Part shown: piece after piece, positions 47,854 through 59,139 of the stretch
Layout: every line of letters begins with the position of its first letter
Position numbering within the stretch: position 1 is the first letter of the stretch
NCBI RefSeq assembly: GCF_018531465.1
Contig: NZ_JAHDTF010000005.1
Coordinates: 124,001-188,000, forward strand
Source: Sphaerisporangium fuscum
Lineage (GTDB): Bacteria; Actinomycetota; Actinomycetes; Streptosporangiales; Streptosporangiaceae
Length of the DNA: 64,000 bases
Direction of reading: 5' to 3'
The notes under the pieces: model-generated
Told to the model about the DNA's origin: nothing
Database searches by the model: none
Seen by the model: only the letters and a program-made list of their open reading frames with translations
Made by a program: the position numbers and the translations under genes

Positions 47854-49032
47854 ATGAGCACCAAGGACTACCTGGAGAAGGACTATTACGCGGTCCTTGG
47901 TGTGTCGAAGACCGCCACCGCCGACGAGATCAAGAAGGCGTACCGCAGGCTGGCACGCAAGTACCACCCGGACGCCAACCAGGGCAACACCGAGACCGAG
48001 GCCAAGTTCAAGCAGGTCTCGGAGGCCTACGACATCCTGTCCGACGCCAAGCGCCGCAAGGAGTACGACGAGGCGCGCACGTTGTTCGGATCGGGTCTCG
48101 GCGGGTACGCGGGGGGCGGCGCCCCCCGCGGCGGCGGCGGTTTCCCGTTCGAGTTCGGCGACCTCTTCGGAGGCAGCGCGCAGGGCGGCAGCGGCGCGGG
48201 AGAGCGGATCGGCGACCTGTTCGGCGGCCTGTTCAACCGCGGCGGACGCACCTCGACCACGAACCGTCCCCGCCGGGGGCAGGACATCGAGTCGGAGGTC
48301 AGCCTCTCGTTCACCGAGGCGGCCAACGGCACCACGGTGGCCCTGCGGCTCACCAGCTCCTCGGCCTGCTCGGCCTGCAACGGCACGGGCGCCAAGGCCG
48401 GCACCACCCCGCGCGTCTGCCCGACGTGCGAGGGCACCGGAGCCGCCAGCCGCAACCTCGGCAACTTCGCCTTCTCCGAGCCCTGCCGCGACTGCAAGGG
48501 CCGTGGGCTGCTCGTCGACGACCCCTGCCCGGTGTGCGAGGGCAGCGGGCGTGGCAAGAGCACCCGCACGCTGCAGGCGCGCATCCCGGCGGGGGTGGCC
48601 GACGGCCAGCGCATCCGGCTCAAGGGCAAGGGCGCGCCCGGCGAGAACGGCGGGCCCGCCGGCGACCTTTACGTCGAGATCCACGTGAAGCCGCACGCGG
48701 TGTTCGGCCGCTCCGGCGACAACCTCACGATCACCGTTCCGGTCACGTTCACCGAGGCCGCTCTCGGTGCCGAGATCAAGGTGCCGACCCTCCAGGGCAT
48801 GCCGGTCACCCTCCGGATCCCCGAGGGCACCCCGAACGGCCGCACGTTCCGCGTCCGCGGCCGGGGGGTCGCCCGCAAGGACGGAAGCAAGGGCGACCTG
48901 CTGGCCACCGTGGAGGTCGCGGTGCCGCAGCAGCTCGACGAGAAGGAAAAGGCCGCGCTCGAGGAGTTCCGCGCCGTCACGGGCGAAGCGGACCCCCGTG
49001 CCGAGCTGCTCAAACTGGCCGACAGCGAGTAA
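47854..49032 (+). CDS. dnaJ: co-chaperone DnaJ
   Basis: A 392-residue class I Hsp40. The J domain (residues about 8-75) contains the HPD in [12 protein letters not shown]; a Gly/Phe-rich region follows (about 80-135). Four CxxCxGxG repeats form the zinc fingers: [24 protein letters not shown] and CPVCEGSG. The C-terminal substrate domain is complete. It stimulates DnaK ATP hydrolysis. It lies 35 bases after grpE. Confidence 0.98.
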   Translation: MSTKDYLEKDYYAVLGVSKTATADEIKKAYRRLARKYHPDANQGNTETEAKFKQVSEAYDILSDAKRRKEYDEARTLFGSGLGGYAGGGAPRGGGGFPFEFGDLFGGSAQGGSGAGERIGDLFGGLFNRGGRTSTTNRPRRGQDIESEVSLSFTEAANGTTVALRLTSSSACSACNGTGAKAGTTPRVCPTCEGTGAASRNLGNFAFSEPCRDCKGRGLLVDDPCPVCEGSGRGKSTRTLQARIPAGVADGQRIRLKGKGAPGENGGPAGDLYVEIHVKPHAVFGRSGDNLTITVPVTFTEAALGAEIKVPTLQGMPVTLRIPEGTPNGRTFRVRGRGVARKDGSKGDLLATVEVAVPQQLDEKEKAALEEFRAVTGEADPRAELLKLADSE

Positions 49033-49053
49033 GCCCGAAGGGAGGCGACGCCC

Positions 49054-49401
49054 GTGGACGCCAACTACTTCGACCTGTCCGATGACACACCCGTGTATGT
49101 CATCTCGGTCGCCGCCCAGCTCTCCGGGCTGCACCCGCAGACGCTCCGTCAGTACGACCGCCTCGGCCTGGTCAGCCCGGGCCGGACGGCCGGCCGGGGC
49201 AGGCTCTACTCCACCCGCGACATCGTGATGCTCCGTGAGGTGCAGCGGCTCTCCCAGGAGGAGGGCATCAACCTGGCGGGCATCAAACGCATCCTCGCCC
49301 TGGAGACCGAGAACCTCCGCATGCGCGAGGAGATCAGCCGGCTCAGGAGCGAGATGGCGATGATCCGCGCCCTGATCCAGTACCAACTTCCACCCGCGTA
49401 G
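49054..49401 (+). CDS. hspR: heat-shock repressor HspR
   Basis: A 115-residue MerR-type repressor of the dnaK operon. Helix-turn-helix region: VYVISVAAQLSGLHPQTLRQ, then YDRLGLVSPGRTAGRGRLYS; a coiled coil follows (RMREEISRLRSEMAMIRALI). It binds HAIR sites and uses DnaK as co-repressor in Streptomyces. It is shorter than the S. coelicolor protein, lacking the C-terminal tail. The start is GTG. Its TAG stop at 49399-49401 is the first triplet of repeat copy C. Confidence 0.95.
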   Translation: MDANYFDLSDDTPVYVISVAAQLSGLHPQTLRQYDRLGLVSPGRTAGRGRLYSTRDIVMLREVQRLSQEEGINLAGIKRILALETENLRMREEISRLRSEMAMIRALIQYQLPPA

Positions 49402-49468
49402 GCCATCTCCGGCACATCGCCCTCATCGACTGGGCTGATCACTGACAGATGGCCCGTGCGGGACGGCC
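49399..49468. repeat. palindromic intergenic repeat, copy C (short form)
   Basis: The segment GCACATCGCCCTCATCGA followed by CTGGGCTGATCACTGA closely matches the left half of copy A (7548-7661). Its own ends GGCCATCT (49401-49408) and AGATGGCC (49447-49454) are perfectly inverted. The remainder ends CCGTGCGGGACGG, resembling the right end of copy A. It begins in the TAG stop of hspR and lies in the hspR-clpB gap. Confidence 0.75.
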
Positions 49469-49676
49469 CGAAGACGGCGGGGCGCCCGGACCGGACGCCC
49501 TCCGTCCACACCGCCACCGGCACCACCCCGGCCGCCCGGCGGACCGACACCACGACGCCGAACCTCGCCGCGCTCACATCAGCGCCCCAGGTCTTCGGCG
49601 CTGACATAGCGAAGCGGCGAGGCACCGCCCCGGCGAACACGCGGCGAGCCGCCATGCGAGGAGAGGCAAGATAAGC

Positions 49677-52256
<2,580 letters not shown>

Positions 52257-52294
52257 GGGATTCACCAGCATTGGGTCAACGACCCGCTCACAGC

Positions 52295-52353
52295 GAGGCT
52301 CCCTGACTACCTTCAGTGCTCGTCAAAGCACGAGAAGTAGTCAGGGAGTCTTC
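52295..52353 (+). promoter_or_regulatory. leader hairpin burying the ribosome-binding site
   Basis: CTCCCTGACTAC (52299-52310) is perfectly complementary to GTAGTCAGGGAG (52337-52348); the stem can extend by about four more pairs with G-T wobbles. An inner stem CTCGT/ACGAG (52319-52323 and 52330-52334) caps it. The right arm contains GGGAG, the Shine-Dalgarno of the following gene, whose ATG starts at 52354. Translation could thus be controlled by unfolding or a ligand. Confidence 0.6.
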
Positions 52354-53025
52354 ATGCGCACTTCACGCAAGATCCGGGGCGCCGTCGCCGTGGCCGTGGT
52401 CGCCGCCGGCGCGAGCTGGCTCGGCATGGGCGGCGCGCTCGCCGCCGCGCGGCACGCCGCCGACCCCGTCCCCGGCATCCCGGCGCCGCGGGTCGAGGGG
52501 CCCGGCAACGGCGACCTGATCGTCAGCATCGAGCACATCGGCCGCTCGTCCCGGCTGCCGTCCGACACCACCGTCGTCTTCGGCCTGACCAACCTTCCGG
52601 CCATCATCCGCAGCGTCCCGGAGTACGCCAGGGACCACTTCCTGCCCAGGACCTTCGGCGGGACGAGGGCCGGCTACGGCGCGCCGCAGCGGCAGGGGAG
52701 CCTGGTCGCGCGGGCGGAGACCGCGTCGCGGCTGCCCGGCACGGCCCGCCTGAACGCGCGCGGCGCCACGGCCTCCGACGTGCCGCCGGGTGCCCCGGCC
52801 TCCGAGATCGGCACGCCGCTCTCCAGCGTCGCCGGCTCGCCCGTTCCCGGCCTCCCCGCCTCTCCGGCGCCGGACGCGACCGGCTCCGTGCCGGTCCTCT
52901 CCGGCGGGCTGCCTGTCGAGCCGCAGACGGTCGCCGAGGTCAAGGCGGTGCCCGAGGTGGGCCTCCCCCAGCAGTCGCCCGCCACCGTGAACGATCTGTC
53001 CGTGCCGAACCTCCGCACCCGGTGA
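52354..53025 (+). CDS. secreted Pro/Ala-rich protein of unknown function
   Basis: A 223-residue exported protein. The signal peptide is clear (RKIRGAVAVAVVAAGASWLG, cleavage near residue 33). The mature part is low in cysteine and rich in Pro, Ala and Val, with a repeated PVxGLPxSP-like region (residues about 155-200). No catalytic motif is seen; structural or cell-wall role is possible. The frame continues upstream into clpB but the ATG at 52354 with GGGAG is right. A strong hairpin lies before it and a terminator after it. Confidence 0.8.
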   Translation: MRTSRKIRGAVAVAVVAAGASWLGMGGALAAARHAADPVPGIPAPRVEGPGNGDLIVSIEHIGRSSRLPSDTTVVFGLTNLPAIIRSVPEYARDHFLPRTFGGTRAGYGAPQRQGSLVARAETASRLPGTARLNARGATASDVPPGAPASEIGTPLSSVAGSPVPGLPASPAPDATGSVPVLSGGLPVEPQTVAEVKAVPEVGLPQQSPATVNDLSVPNLRTR

Positions 53026-53057
53026 GGGGCTGAGGCGGAGGAACCGGCACCGTCATC

Positions 53058-53091
53058 GTGCGGGCCGCGACGGCGGGGTCGCGGCCCGCAC
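53058..53091. terminator. hairpin between converging genes
   Basis: GTGCGGGCCGCGAC and GTCGCGGCCCGCAC pair perfectly (14 base pairs) around GGCGGG. It separates the secreted protein gene from the convergent TPR gene and could serve both. Confidence 0.75.
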
Positions 53092-53113
53092 ACCCCTGCC
53101 GGGGCGTGCGGGA

Positions 53114-53653
53114 TCAGCGGGAGACGTCGAGCAGGGCGTCGAGATCGTCTTCGGGGAGGCCGAGGTCGACGCGGATGCGGTAGCGCGTGCGCAGCAGCGC
53201 GTCGCGGGTGCCGCCCGTGCCCTCGCTCGCGAGGATCCCTTCGGTGGCCCACTCGTGGGCGCCGGGGAGGTCGCCGTAGGCCAGCAGGGTCTCGGCCACG
53301 TGGAGCGCGGTGGCGGGATCGGCGCGCCCGTCGGCCTTGATCGACTCGACCAGCTCACGCGCCTCGTCGGGACGGTCGAGCTCGAAGAGGGTGTCGGCGA
53401 TGCCGGCCCGAGGGTCGACGCTCACCTCACCGCCGTCGTCGAGCGCCTGCTGGTAGGACGCAAGGGCCCTGGCCGCCTGCCCCGCCTGCCGCCATTCTTC
53501 GGCGGCCATCACCAGGATCGCGGCACGAGAGACCTCTCCGGACGCGTAGCAACGCGCCAGTTCGTCGAGCCGCCCGGCCAGAGCCCCGTGATCGTCGTTC
53601 AGCAGGGCCTGTTCGAGCAGCCGATCAAGCTGCTCCCGCGTCACATGAGCCAC
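53114..53653 (-). CDS. TPR-like protein of unknown function
   Basis: A 179-residue, all-helical protein. At least three helix-turn-helix units of TPR type are visible, such as AAEEWRQAGQAARALASYQQ and LFELDRPDEARELVESIKAD, then ALHVAETLLAYGDLPGAHEW. Such proteins mediate protein contacts; no partner is evident. The start codon is GTG. It lies alone between two genes on the other strand. Confidence 0.75.
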   Translation of the reverse strand: MAHVTREQLDRLLEQALLNDDHGALAGRLDELARCYASGEVSRAAILVMAAEEWRQAGQAARALASYQQALDDGGEVSVDPRAGIADTLFELDRPDEARELVESIKADGRADPATALHVAETLLAYGDLPGAHEWATEGILASEGTGGTRDALLRTRYRIRVDLGLPEDDLDALLDVSR

Positions 53654-53814
53654 AGGACGAGGTTACCGAGCGCTGCTCGACTCTGCGCGGACAACCGCAG
53701 GCATTGCTTCGATCCCGATTCGCACATGTTTGACCACACTCCGCGTGCCGCTGCTGGGAGACGGGCATATCGGCACTGCCTGGAAGGTCTCTCACGCCTT
53801 TCGAAGGAGCTGCG

Positions 53815-54150
53815 ATGGACATGTCCTGGCAGACCACCTTCGCCGTCGCCTGCGCCACCGTGCTCGCCGCGGTCGTCCCGGGGACCCTCGGCTACGCCAC
53901 CGCCCGGGTGGAGACGGCCGAGCGCCAACGCCAGGAGGTGATGCGGCTGCACGCGGAGGTCCAGGCGGCGCGGAAGGCGGTTCACCAGGTGTCGACGCCG
54001 TGCGGGGCCCTGGACCAGGACGGCGCCTCGTACTCCGGCGGCTCGCGAGGTTCGGCGCCGACCGCCGCCCGTGAGGCCGAGGGCCGTCCGCAGGTGACCC
54101 GCGGAACCCGGGAACCGCAGTCGTTCATCCCGCCGCCGGGCGTCGAATGA
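53815..54150 (+). CDS. small single-pass membrane protein
   Basis: A 111-residue protein: one helix at about residues 5-27 (TTFAVACATVLAAVVPGTLG), then a coiled-coil-like part (ETAERQRQEVMRLHAEVQAA) and a disordered C-terminal tail. No family recognised. GAAGGAG lies before the ATG. It converges on the alpha/beta hydrolase gene after 14 bases. Confidence 0.65.
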   Translation: MDMSWQTTFAVACATVLAAVVPGTLGYATARVETAERQRQEVMRLHAEVQAARKAVHQVSTPCGALDQDGASYSGGSRGSAPTAAREAEGRPQVTRGTREPQSFIPPPGVE

Positions 54151-54164
54151 CGTTCTGAGCCTCA

Positions 54165-55007
54165 TCACGTCCCCCGCAGCACTTCACCCAGCCGCGACGC
54201 GAACCCCGCCGGATGGGTGGTCGGACCGTTGTGACCGCCCGGGAACTCCACGACCTCGGTGCCGAGGACGCGGGCCAGCGCCTCCACGCAGAGGTGGTCG
54301 AAGAAGTCGCGCGGCGTCGTACGGCCGGCGCCGGGGACCGCACGCGCGCAGCCGGCCCTCCCGAGTCCGGCGATCTCCGCGACGCCCAGCTCGCAGCGGC
54401 GCAGCGCGGGGAGGTCGCGGGAGAAGAAGAAGTGCATGTTGGCGATGCGCTCTCTCGACAGCGGCGGCGGCAGCTCGGCGTCGGGCTCCCGGTCGCCCGC
54501 GCCGGCACCGGTGATCTCCGCCAGCGTCTTGAACGCCGCCACCCACCCTTCGTCCCGGTAGACGACCTCGAGCTCCTTCAGGACCCGCCGGGCGCGGGCC
54601 CTCGCGGCGCCGCGCAACAGCCCGAGCACCGGCGGCTCGTGCGTCACCAGAGTCGCCACCTGCTCGGGGTGCCGCGTGGCGAGCGCGAGCCCGACGAGGC
54701 CGCCGAAGCTCGACCCGAAGAGCAGGGCGGGTTCGCGGGTCAGCGCGGCCAGCAGGCGGTGGGCGTCGTCGGCGTGCGTCTCGACGGTCACCGGACGGGA
54801 GGGGTCGTCGATCGTGCTGCGGGAGAGGCCGCGGCGGTCGTACGTCACGACGGTGAACTCACCGGCGAGCCGCCTGACCAGCCCACCGCTGTGCCGGGCG
54901 TCCCCATCGCCCCCTTGCAGCACGAGCAGGAGAGGTCCGGTGCCACGGACCTCGTAGTGAAGGCGGCTTCCGGGCACCACCAGTACGTCATCGCGCGGGG
55001 CACTCAT
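54165..55007 (-). CDS. alpha/beta hydrolase
   Basis: A 280-residue alpha/beta hydrolase. The nucleophile motif is LLFGSSFGGLVGLAL (GSSFG), and the N-terminal HYEVRGTGPLLLVLQGGDGD forms the oxyanion region. The catalytic histidine would be the one in EFPGGHNGPT near the C-terminus. The substrate is unknown. I chose the ATG at 55005-55007, preceded by GGGAGGTGAGC; an upstream ATG would add seven residues. Confidence 0.88.
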   Translation of the reverse strand: MSAPRDDVLVVPGSRLHYEVRGTGPLLLVLQGGDGDARHSGGLVRRLAGEFTVVTYDRRGLSRSTIDDPSRPVTVETHADDAHRLLAALTREPALLFGSSFGGLVGLALATRHPEQVATLVTHEPPVLGLLRGAARARARRVLKELEVVYRDEGWVAAFKTLAEITGAGAGDREPDAELPPPLSRERIANMHFFFSRDLPALRRCELGVAEIAGLGRAGCARAVPGAGRTTPRDFFDHLCVEALARVLGTEVVEFPGGHNGPTTHPAGFASRLGEVLRGT

Positions 55008-55126
55008 CCGCTCACCTCCCGTAATCAAGGGTTACCCAGCGCGACATCCTGTATCGCACTCTTCAGCCGGGTTTCCGATCAGCGCGGGTCGCGCCGGCAG
55101 GTCAGGGAGGTGAGCGTCGGCGGCGG

Positions 55127-55819
55127 TCAGGCGGACGAGGCCGCGATCGGGGCCCCGGAGCCGGGCCCGGAGCGGAGCTGGCTCGACACGTATTCGCGGA
55201 TCAGGCGCTTGGCCTCCCGCACGAGCGGCGGCCAGCCCTGGGGATCGCGGCGGAAGGCCAGGGCCAGCACCGCGCCCCCGGCCTCGACGGCCACCGTGAG
55301 GCTGAGGTCGAGCTCCTCGCTGTCGGCCATGCCGAACTCGGCCAGCAGCAGCCCGCGAAGCCGCCCGGCGATCACGGTGTTGTTCTCCGAGACCGAGTCG
55401 AGCAGGTTGAGGTCGACGGCGTCGCCGAAGCGCAGCGCGCGGAAGCCGGGAACGCTGCGGTGCATGTCGACGTACTCGTCGATGATCGCGTCGACGGCGT
55501 GCCACCAGCCGGCGTACTCCTCGGTCATGAACCGCCGGCCGACCCGCGCGATGAACAGCTCGACGTTGCGCTGGGTCAGCGCCTGGGTGACCGCCCGCTT
55601 GTCGGGGAAGAACTGGTAGACCGAGCCGATGGCGACCCCGGCCCGCTCGGCGATGCGGGTGGTCGACAGCGACTCGTAACCGATTTCGTCGAGCAGCTCG
55701 GCACAGGCGTCGAGCATGCGCTCGACACGTCGTGCGCTGCGCCGCTGGGAGGGTTTGCGGCGCAGGGGCTGATGCTCGTCATCGCAGGGGTGGGTGGGCG
55801 AGGCAGGCACGGTTTTCAT
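55127..55819 (-). CDS. TetR-family regulator
   Basis: A 230-residue regulator. The helix-turn-helix TTRIAERAGVAIGSVYQFFP lies at residues about 53-72, after a basic 25-residue arm; the ligand domain is unremarkable. It sits 24 bases downstream of the EphD-like fusion gene on the same strand. A palindrome of the usual TetR form precedes that fusion gene, so it probably represses both genes in response to a hydrophobic ligand. Confidence 0.9.
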   Translation of the reverse strand: MKTVPASPTHPCDDEHQPLRRKPSQRRSARRVERMLDACAELLDEIGYESLSTTRIAERAGVAIGSVYQFFPDKRAVTQALTQRNVELFIARVGRRFMTEEYAGWWHAVDAIIDEYVDMHRSVPGFRALRFGDAVDLNLLDSVSENNTVIAGRLRGLLLAEFGMADSEELDLSLTVAVEAGGAVLALAFRRDPQGWPPLVREAKRLIREYVSSQLRSGPGSGAPIAASSA

Positions 55820-55843
55820 CTTGCCCTGACAGAGCGTCAGCGG

Positions 55844-57550
55844 TCAGCGCTTCGCGGGCAGTCGTCCCATATTGGCATCGGTCAGACGGGCGAATCCCCG
55901 CAGCAGCCCCGGGGAGAGCCTCGACAGCGCGTACCCGATCTTGCCCTCGGCGTTCACGGGCACCACGGCGGTGTCGTGGTGGACGGCCCGCAGGATGTGC
56001 GCCGCGACCCGCTCCGGCGGGTAGCCGCGCCGGAGCAGCACCCACTCGCTCAGCGCGCGGTGACCGCCCCGGTACGTCGCGTTGCTCGCGATCGCGGTGG
56101 AGACGAACCCGGGGCAGACCACCGTCACACCGATGCCCTTGCCGGCCAGCTCGGCGCGCAGGCAGTCGCTGAGCATCTTCACCGCCGCCTTCGAGGTCGA
56201 GTAGGCCGGAAGCAGCCGTGAGGGCATGAAGGCGGCCAGCGAGGCGATGTTGACGATGTGGCCCCCCTCGCCGCGTTCGACCATCTGCCGGGCGAACAGG
56301 CGGCAGCCGTGAACGACGCCCCAGAGGTTGACGTCGATGGTGCGCCGCCAGTCGGACAGCTCGTGGTCGAGGAAGGACCCGGTGACGGCGATGCCGGCGT
56401 TGTTGACCACGATGTCGGGGGTGCCGTGCTCGTCACGCACGGCCTGCGCGAACAGCTCCATCTCGTCGGCGCGCGAGACGTCGACCCGGCGCGCGTGGGC
56501 GACGCCGTCGCGGCGCCCGATCTCCTCGGCGGTGCGCCGGGCGGCGTCGAGGTCGAGGTCGGCGCAGACGACCTCGGCGCCGTGGGCGGCGAACGCCCTG
56601 GCCGTCGCCCGTCCGATGCCGCTCCCCGCCCCGGTGACGACGACGAGCCGCCGGTCGTACACGCCGCGCGTGCCGCCGGCGCGGGCGAGCTCACGGGAGG
56701 GCGGTGTGCCGTCCTCGATGTGACGGACGAACTCGCCGATCATGCGGGCGACGACCTCGGGATGGGTGCGCTGCGCCCAGTGTCCCGCGGCGATCTTCCT
56801 GTGCCACATGCGGGGCACCCAGCGGCGCAGGGAGGCGAGCAGCCGCGGCGAGACGAAGGGGTCGTTCGCGGCCTCGATGAGCTGCAGCGGCACGTCGACG
56901 TACGGCTCTGGCACCTCGTCGCGAGAGGCGAACATGTTGGCCCGGTAGAGGTTCACCCCGTTCGTCCCGTCGCGGACCAGTGTGGTGGCGGGATGCCCCT
57001 CGCGCGGACGCACCCCTTCCAGGCGCATGGCGCGGCCGAGCACGCGAGGCACGACGGCGTGCCAGGCGAGCTCCGGGAGCCCGGGCGCCTGGAAGGCGGC
57101 CATGTACCACGAGCGGAGGGCCTGCCCCGCGACGTCGCGCGGGGCCGCGTCCTTCATGAAGCGCGCCCACTGGTGCAGGCCGGGGCCGCCCATCGAGGTG
57201 AACGAGGCGAAGCGCCCGGGGAGCCGCCGCACCGCCTCCCATCCCTGGATGGAGCCCCAGTCGTGGCCGACCAGGTGCACGGTCTGCTCGCCGATCGCGT
57301 CGAGCACGGCGGCGAGGTCGCCCACCAGGCGGTCGAGGCGGTAGGCGCCGGTCTCGCGCGGCGCGGACGAGCGGCCCGCCCCCCGGACGTCGTACCTGAC
57401 GACATGGAAGCCGGGGGTGAGCAGCTCCGCCACCTCGTCCCACACCCGGTGGGTGTCGGGGTAGCCGTGGACCAGCAGCACCGTCGGCCTCGCCGGGTCC
57501 CCCTGCTCGTGGAGCGCCAGCCGTACGTCACCCGCGTCGATGAACCGCAT
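55844..57550 (-). CDS. alpha/beta hydrolase-SDR fusion (EphD-like)
   Basis: A 568-residue two-enzyme protein. The N-terminal half is an epoxide-hydrolase-type fold (oxyanion VLLVHGYPDTHRVWDEV, nucleophile VHLVGHDWGSIQGWEA). From about residue 300 a short-chain dehydrogenase follows (VVTGAGSGIGRATARAFAAH; catalytic YSTSKAAVK). This is the architecture of mycobacterial EphD, implicated in mycolate modification; here, in a probable non-mycolate organism, the substrate must differ. The ATG at 57548-57550 follows GTGAGG. It precedes the TetR gene. Confidence 0.9.
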   Translation of the reverse strand: MRFIDAGDVRLALHEQGDPARPTVLLVHGYPDTHRVWDEVAELLTPGFHVVRYDVRGAGRSSAPRETGAYRLDRLVGDLAAVLDAIGEQTVHLVGHDWGSIQGWEAVRRLPGRFASFTSMGGPGLHQWARFMKDAAPRDVAGQALRSWYMAAFQAPGLPELAWHAVVPRVLGRAMRLEGVRPREGHPATTLVRDGTNGVNLYRANMFASRDEVPEPYVDVPLQLIEAANDPFVSPRLLASLRRWVPRMWHRKIAAGHWAQRTHPEVVARMIGEFVRHIEDGTPPSRELARAGGTRGVYDRRLVVVTGAGSGIGRATARAFAAHGAEVVCADLDLDAARRTAEEIGRRDGVAHARRVDVSRADEMELFAQAVRDEHGTPDIVVNNAGIAVTGSFLDHELSDWRRTIDVNLWGVVHGCRLFARQMVERGEGGHIVNIASLAAFMPSRLLPAYSTSKAAVKMLSDCLRAELAGKGIGVTVVCPGFVSTAIASNATYRGGHRALSEWVLLRRGYPPERVAAHILRAVHHDTAVVPVNAEGKIGYALSRLSPGLLRGFARLTDANMGRLPAKR

Positions 57551-57578
57551 ACGCCTCACTTCACACCGGGAAAGATTA

Positions 57579-57595
57579 TTGGACAACTCGTCCAA
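57579..57595. promoter_or_regulatory. TetR-type operator upstream of the EphD-like gene
   Basis: TTGGACAACTCGTCCAA has perfect 6-base arms around AACTC and is embedded in A/T-rich DNA (GATTATT to AATATAG). TTGGAC-N5-GTCCAA sites are typical of TetR regulators of fatty-acid or terpenoid genes. Confidence 0.7.
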
Positions 57596-57729
57596 ATATA
57601 GGCAGGGTGTGAGACCCGAGGAAGACACGGCCTCAGAGCTCCTCGGGCCGATCCCCCCTCGGCGCCGCTCACCCCTGGGCCATGGACCGGCGGGGCGCGC
57701 GTCACCAGTGGACCGGAACCCGCACGCCG

Positions 57730-57763
57730 GTGTTCAGCCCACGGCCGTGTTCAGCCCGCGGTC
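57730..57763. repeat. 17-base tandem duplication across the CapA stop codon
   Basis: GTGTTCAGCCCACGGCC is directly followed by GTGTTCAGCCCGCGGTC, two of 17 positions differing. The second unit contains the TGA stop (57751-57753, minus strand) of the CapA-type gene; the first unit carries another copy of it. Confidence 0.6.
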
Positions 57764-58944
57764 GCCGCCGGGCTCGCACTCAGGCCCGCACAGCCGCGCA
57801 GGGACTTCCAGTTCGCCACCGCCTGCTGCTTGGCGGTCCCGGTCACCGGGATCGGGATGCCGCCGCTGATGCGCGCCGGGGTCCACTGGTCCTTCAGCAC
57901 CTTGCGCCCCTCGATCGTCAGCGTCAGCACGCCGGTGGCGCCGGTCAGCGGGCCGGAGTTGTAGAAAACGAAGTTGCCCATGCCGTAGTTGACGTACCGC
58001 CCCTTGAGGTACCCGCTGCCGAGCAGGATGTGGGCGTGCCCGCCGACGATGACGTCGGCGCCGGCGGCGATGAGCTTGGGTGCGAGGCTCAGCTGGGCCT
58101 GGTTGGGGCATTTCTGCAGCTCGGTGCCCCAGTGCAGGTGGACGATGACGGTGTCGGCGCTCTTGCGGGCCTGCCGGACGGCGGCCAGGAGCCGCTGCTC
58201 GTCCTTGGCCGAGGCCAGGCCGCCCTTGGTGTCGGTGGCCGTCCACGCCTGGATGAACTGCGAGTCCATCACCTGGGTGGCGCCGATGATGGCCACCCGA
58301 TTGCCGTTGACCGTCTTGCGGAACGGCTTGTACGCCTGGGCGGCGTTCGCCCCGATGCCGACGACCGGGAAGTGGGTGCGGCGGATCGCGGCGAGGGAGT
58401 CGCGCAGCCCGCTCTCCATGTAGTCCATGCCGTGGTTGTTCGCCATGGACGCGACGTCGACGCCCGCGGCCTTCAGCGCGGTGAACGCGGTGGGCGGCGC
58501 GCGGAAGGTGAACTGCTTGCCGGGCGCGGGGGTACCGCCCTGGGTGATGGCCGTCTCGAGGTTCACCATGGTCAGGTCGGCGCGCCGCAGCACCGAGGAG
58601 ATCGGGCCGAGGGCGGTGGCGGGGTTCGCCAGCCGGTTCCTCAGCATGCCCTCGAAGTGCACGTCGCCGCCGAACGCGATCGTGAACGGCTTGTGCTGCG
58701 CGGCCGGCTTGTCCTGCTCGCCGGAGTCGCCGGAGGAGGTGGGACTCTTCGCCGAGCCGGTGGCCTTGAAGCCGGGGGTGGTGGCGGGCTCGGCCGCCGA
58801 GCAGGCGGACAGACCCGCGAGGGACACCGCCACGGCCACGGCCACGGCCGCGACGCGCCCGGCGCGCCGGCCGCCCCGCACACGAGTGGAGGGGGTGGTC
58901 TCGGCGGGGGCGGGAGGGACGGGGGCGGCAGGGTGACTTCTCAT
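57751..58944 (-). CDS. CapA-family lipoprotein
   Basis: A 397-residue exported CapA/PgsA-like protein of the metallophosphatase fold. Signal and lipobox: VAVAVAVSLAGLSAC (about residue 48). Metal-site segments are IAFGGDVHFEG, MVNLETAITQGG, ASMANNHGMDYM, VHLHWGTE and VGGHAHILLG. CapA proteins belong to poly-gamma-glutamate systems, but stand-alone lipoproteins like this one are common in actinomycetes and their substrate is unknown. The ATG at 58942-58944 follows TTGGAG. Confidence 0.9.
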   Translation of the reverse strand: MRSHPAAPVPPAPAETTPSTRVRGGRRAGRVAAVAVAVAVSLAGLSACSAAEPATTPGFKATGSAKSPTSSGDSGEQDKPAAQHKPFTIAFGGDVHFEGMLRNRLANPATALGPISSVLRRADLTMVNLETAITQGGTPAPGKQFTFRAPPTAFTALKAAGVDVASMANNHGMDYMESGLRDSLAAIRRTHFPVVGIGANAAQAYKPFRKTVNGNRVAIIGATQVMDSQFIQAWTATDTKGGLASAKDEQRLLAAVRQARKSADTVIVHLHWGTELQKCPNQAQLSLAPKLIAAGADVIVGGHAHILLGSGYLKGRYVNYGMGNFVFYNSGPLTGATGVLTLTIEGRKVLKDQWTPARISGGIPIPVTGTAKQQAVANWKSLRGCAGLSASPAATAG

Positions 58945-59139
58945 CGCTCCAAGAGCATGCCACTTTCCCCTGCGAGATGGACACCGCCACCCCATGGCGG
59001 CCGAGAATCGCCAGGCACGCCGTCGGGTGGAGGGCCAGGCCGGCGCCCTGGTCCAGGGATGCGGTAACTCTTCGCTCTTCCCCGTCGGCGCCATCAGCGG
59101 TAAAGATGAGTTCATCTCTCGAACTCAGGAGGCCGCTCG

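Noticed and set aside
49402..49676. HAIR operator or a small gene before clpB
   Set aside because: No TTGAG/ACTCAA pair is visible, and the 72-codon frame there has no ribosome-binding site or recognisable sequence.
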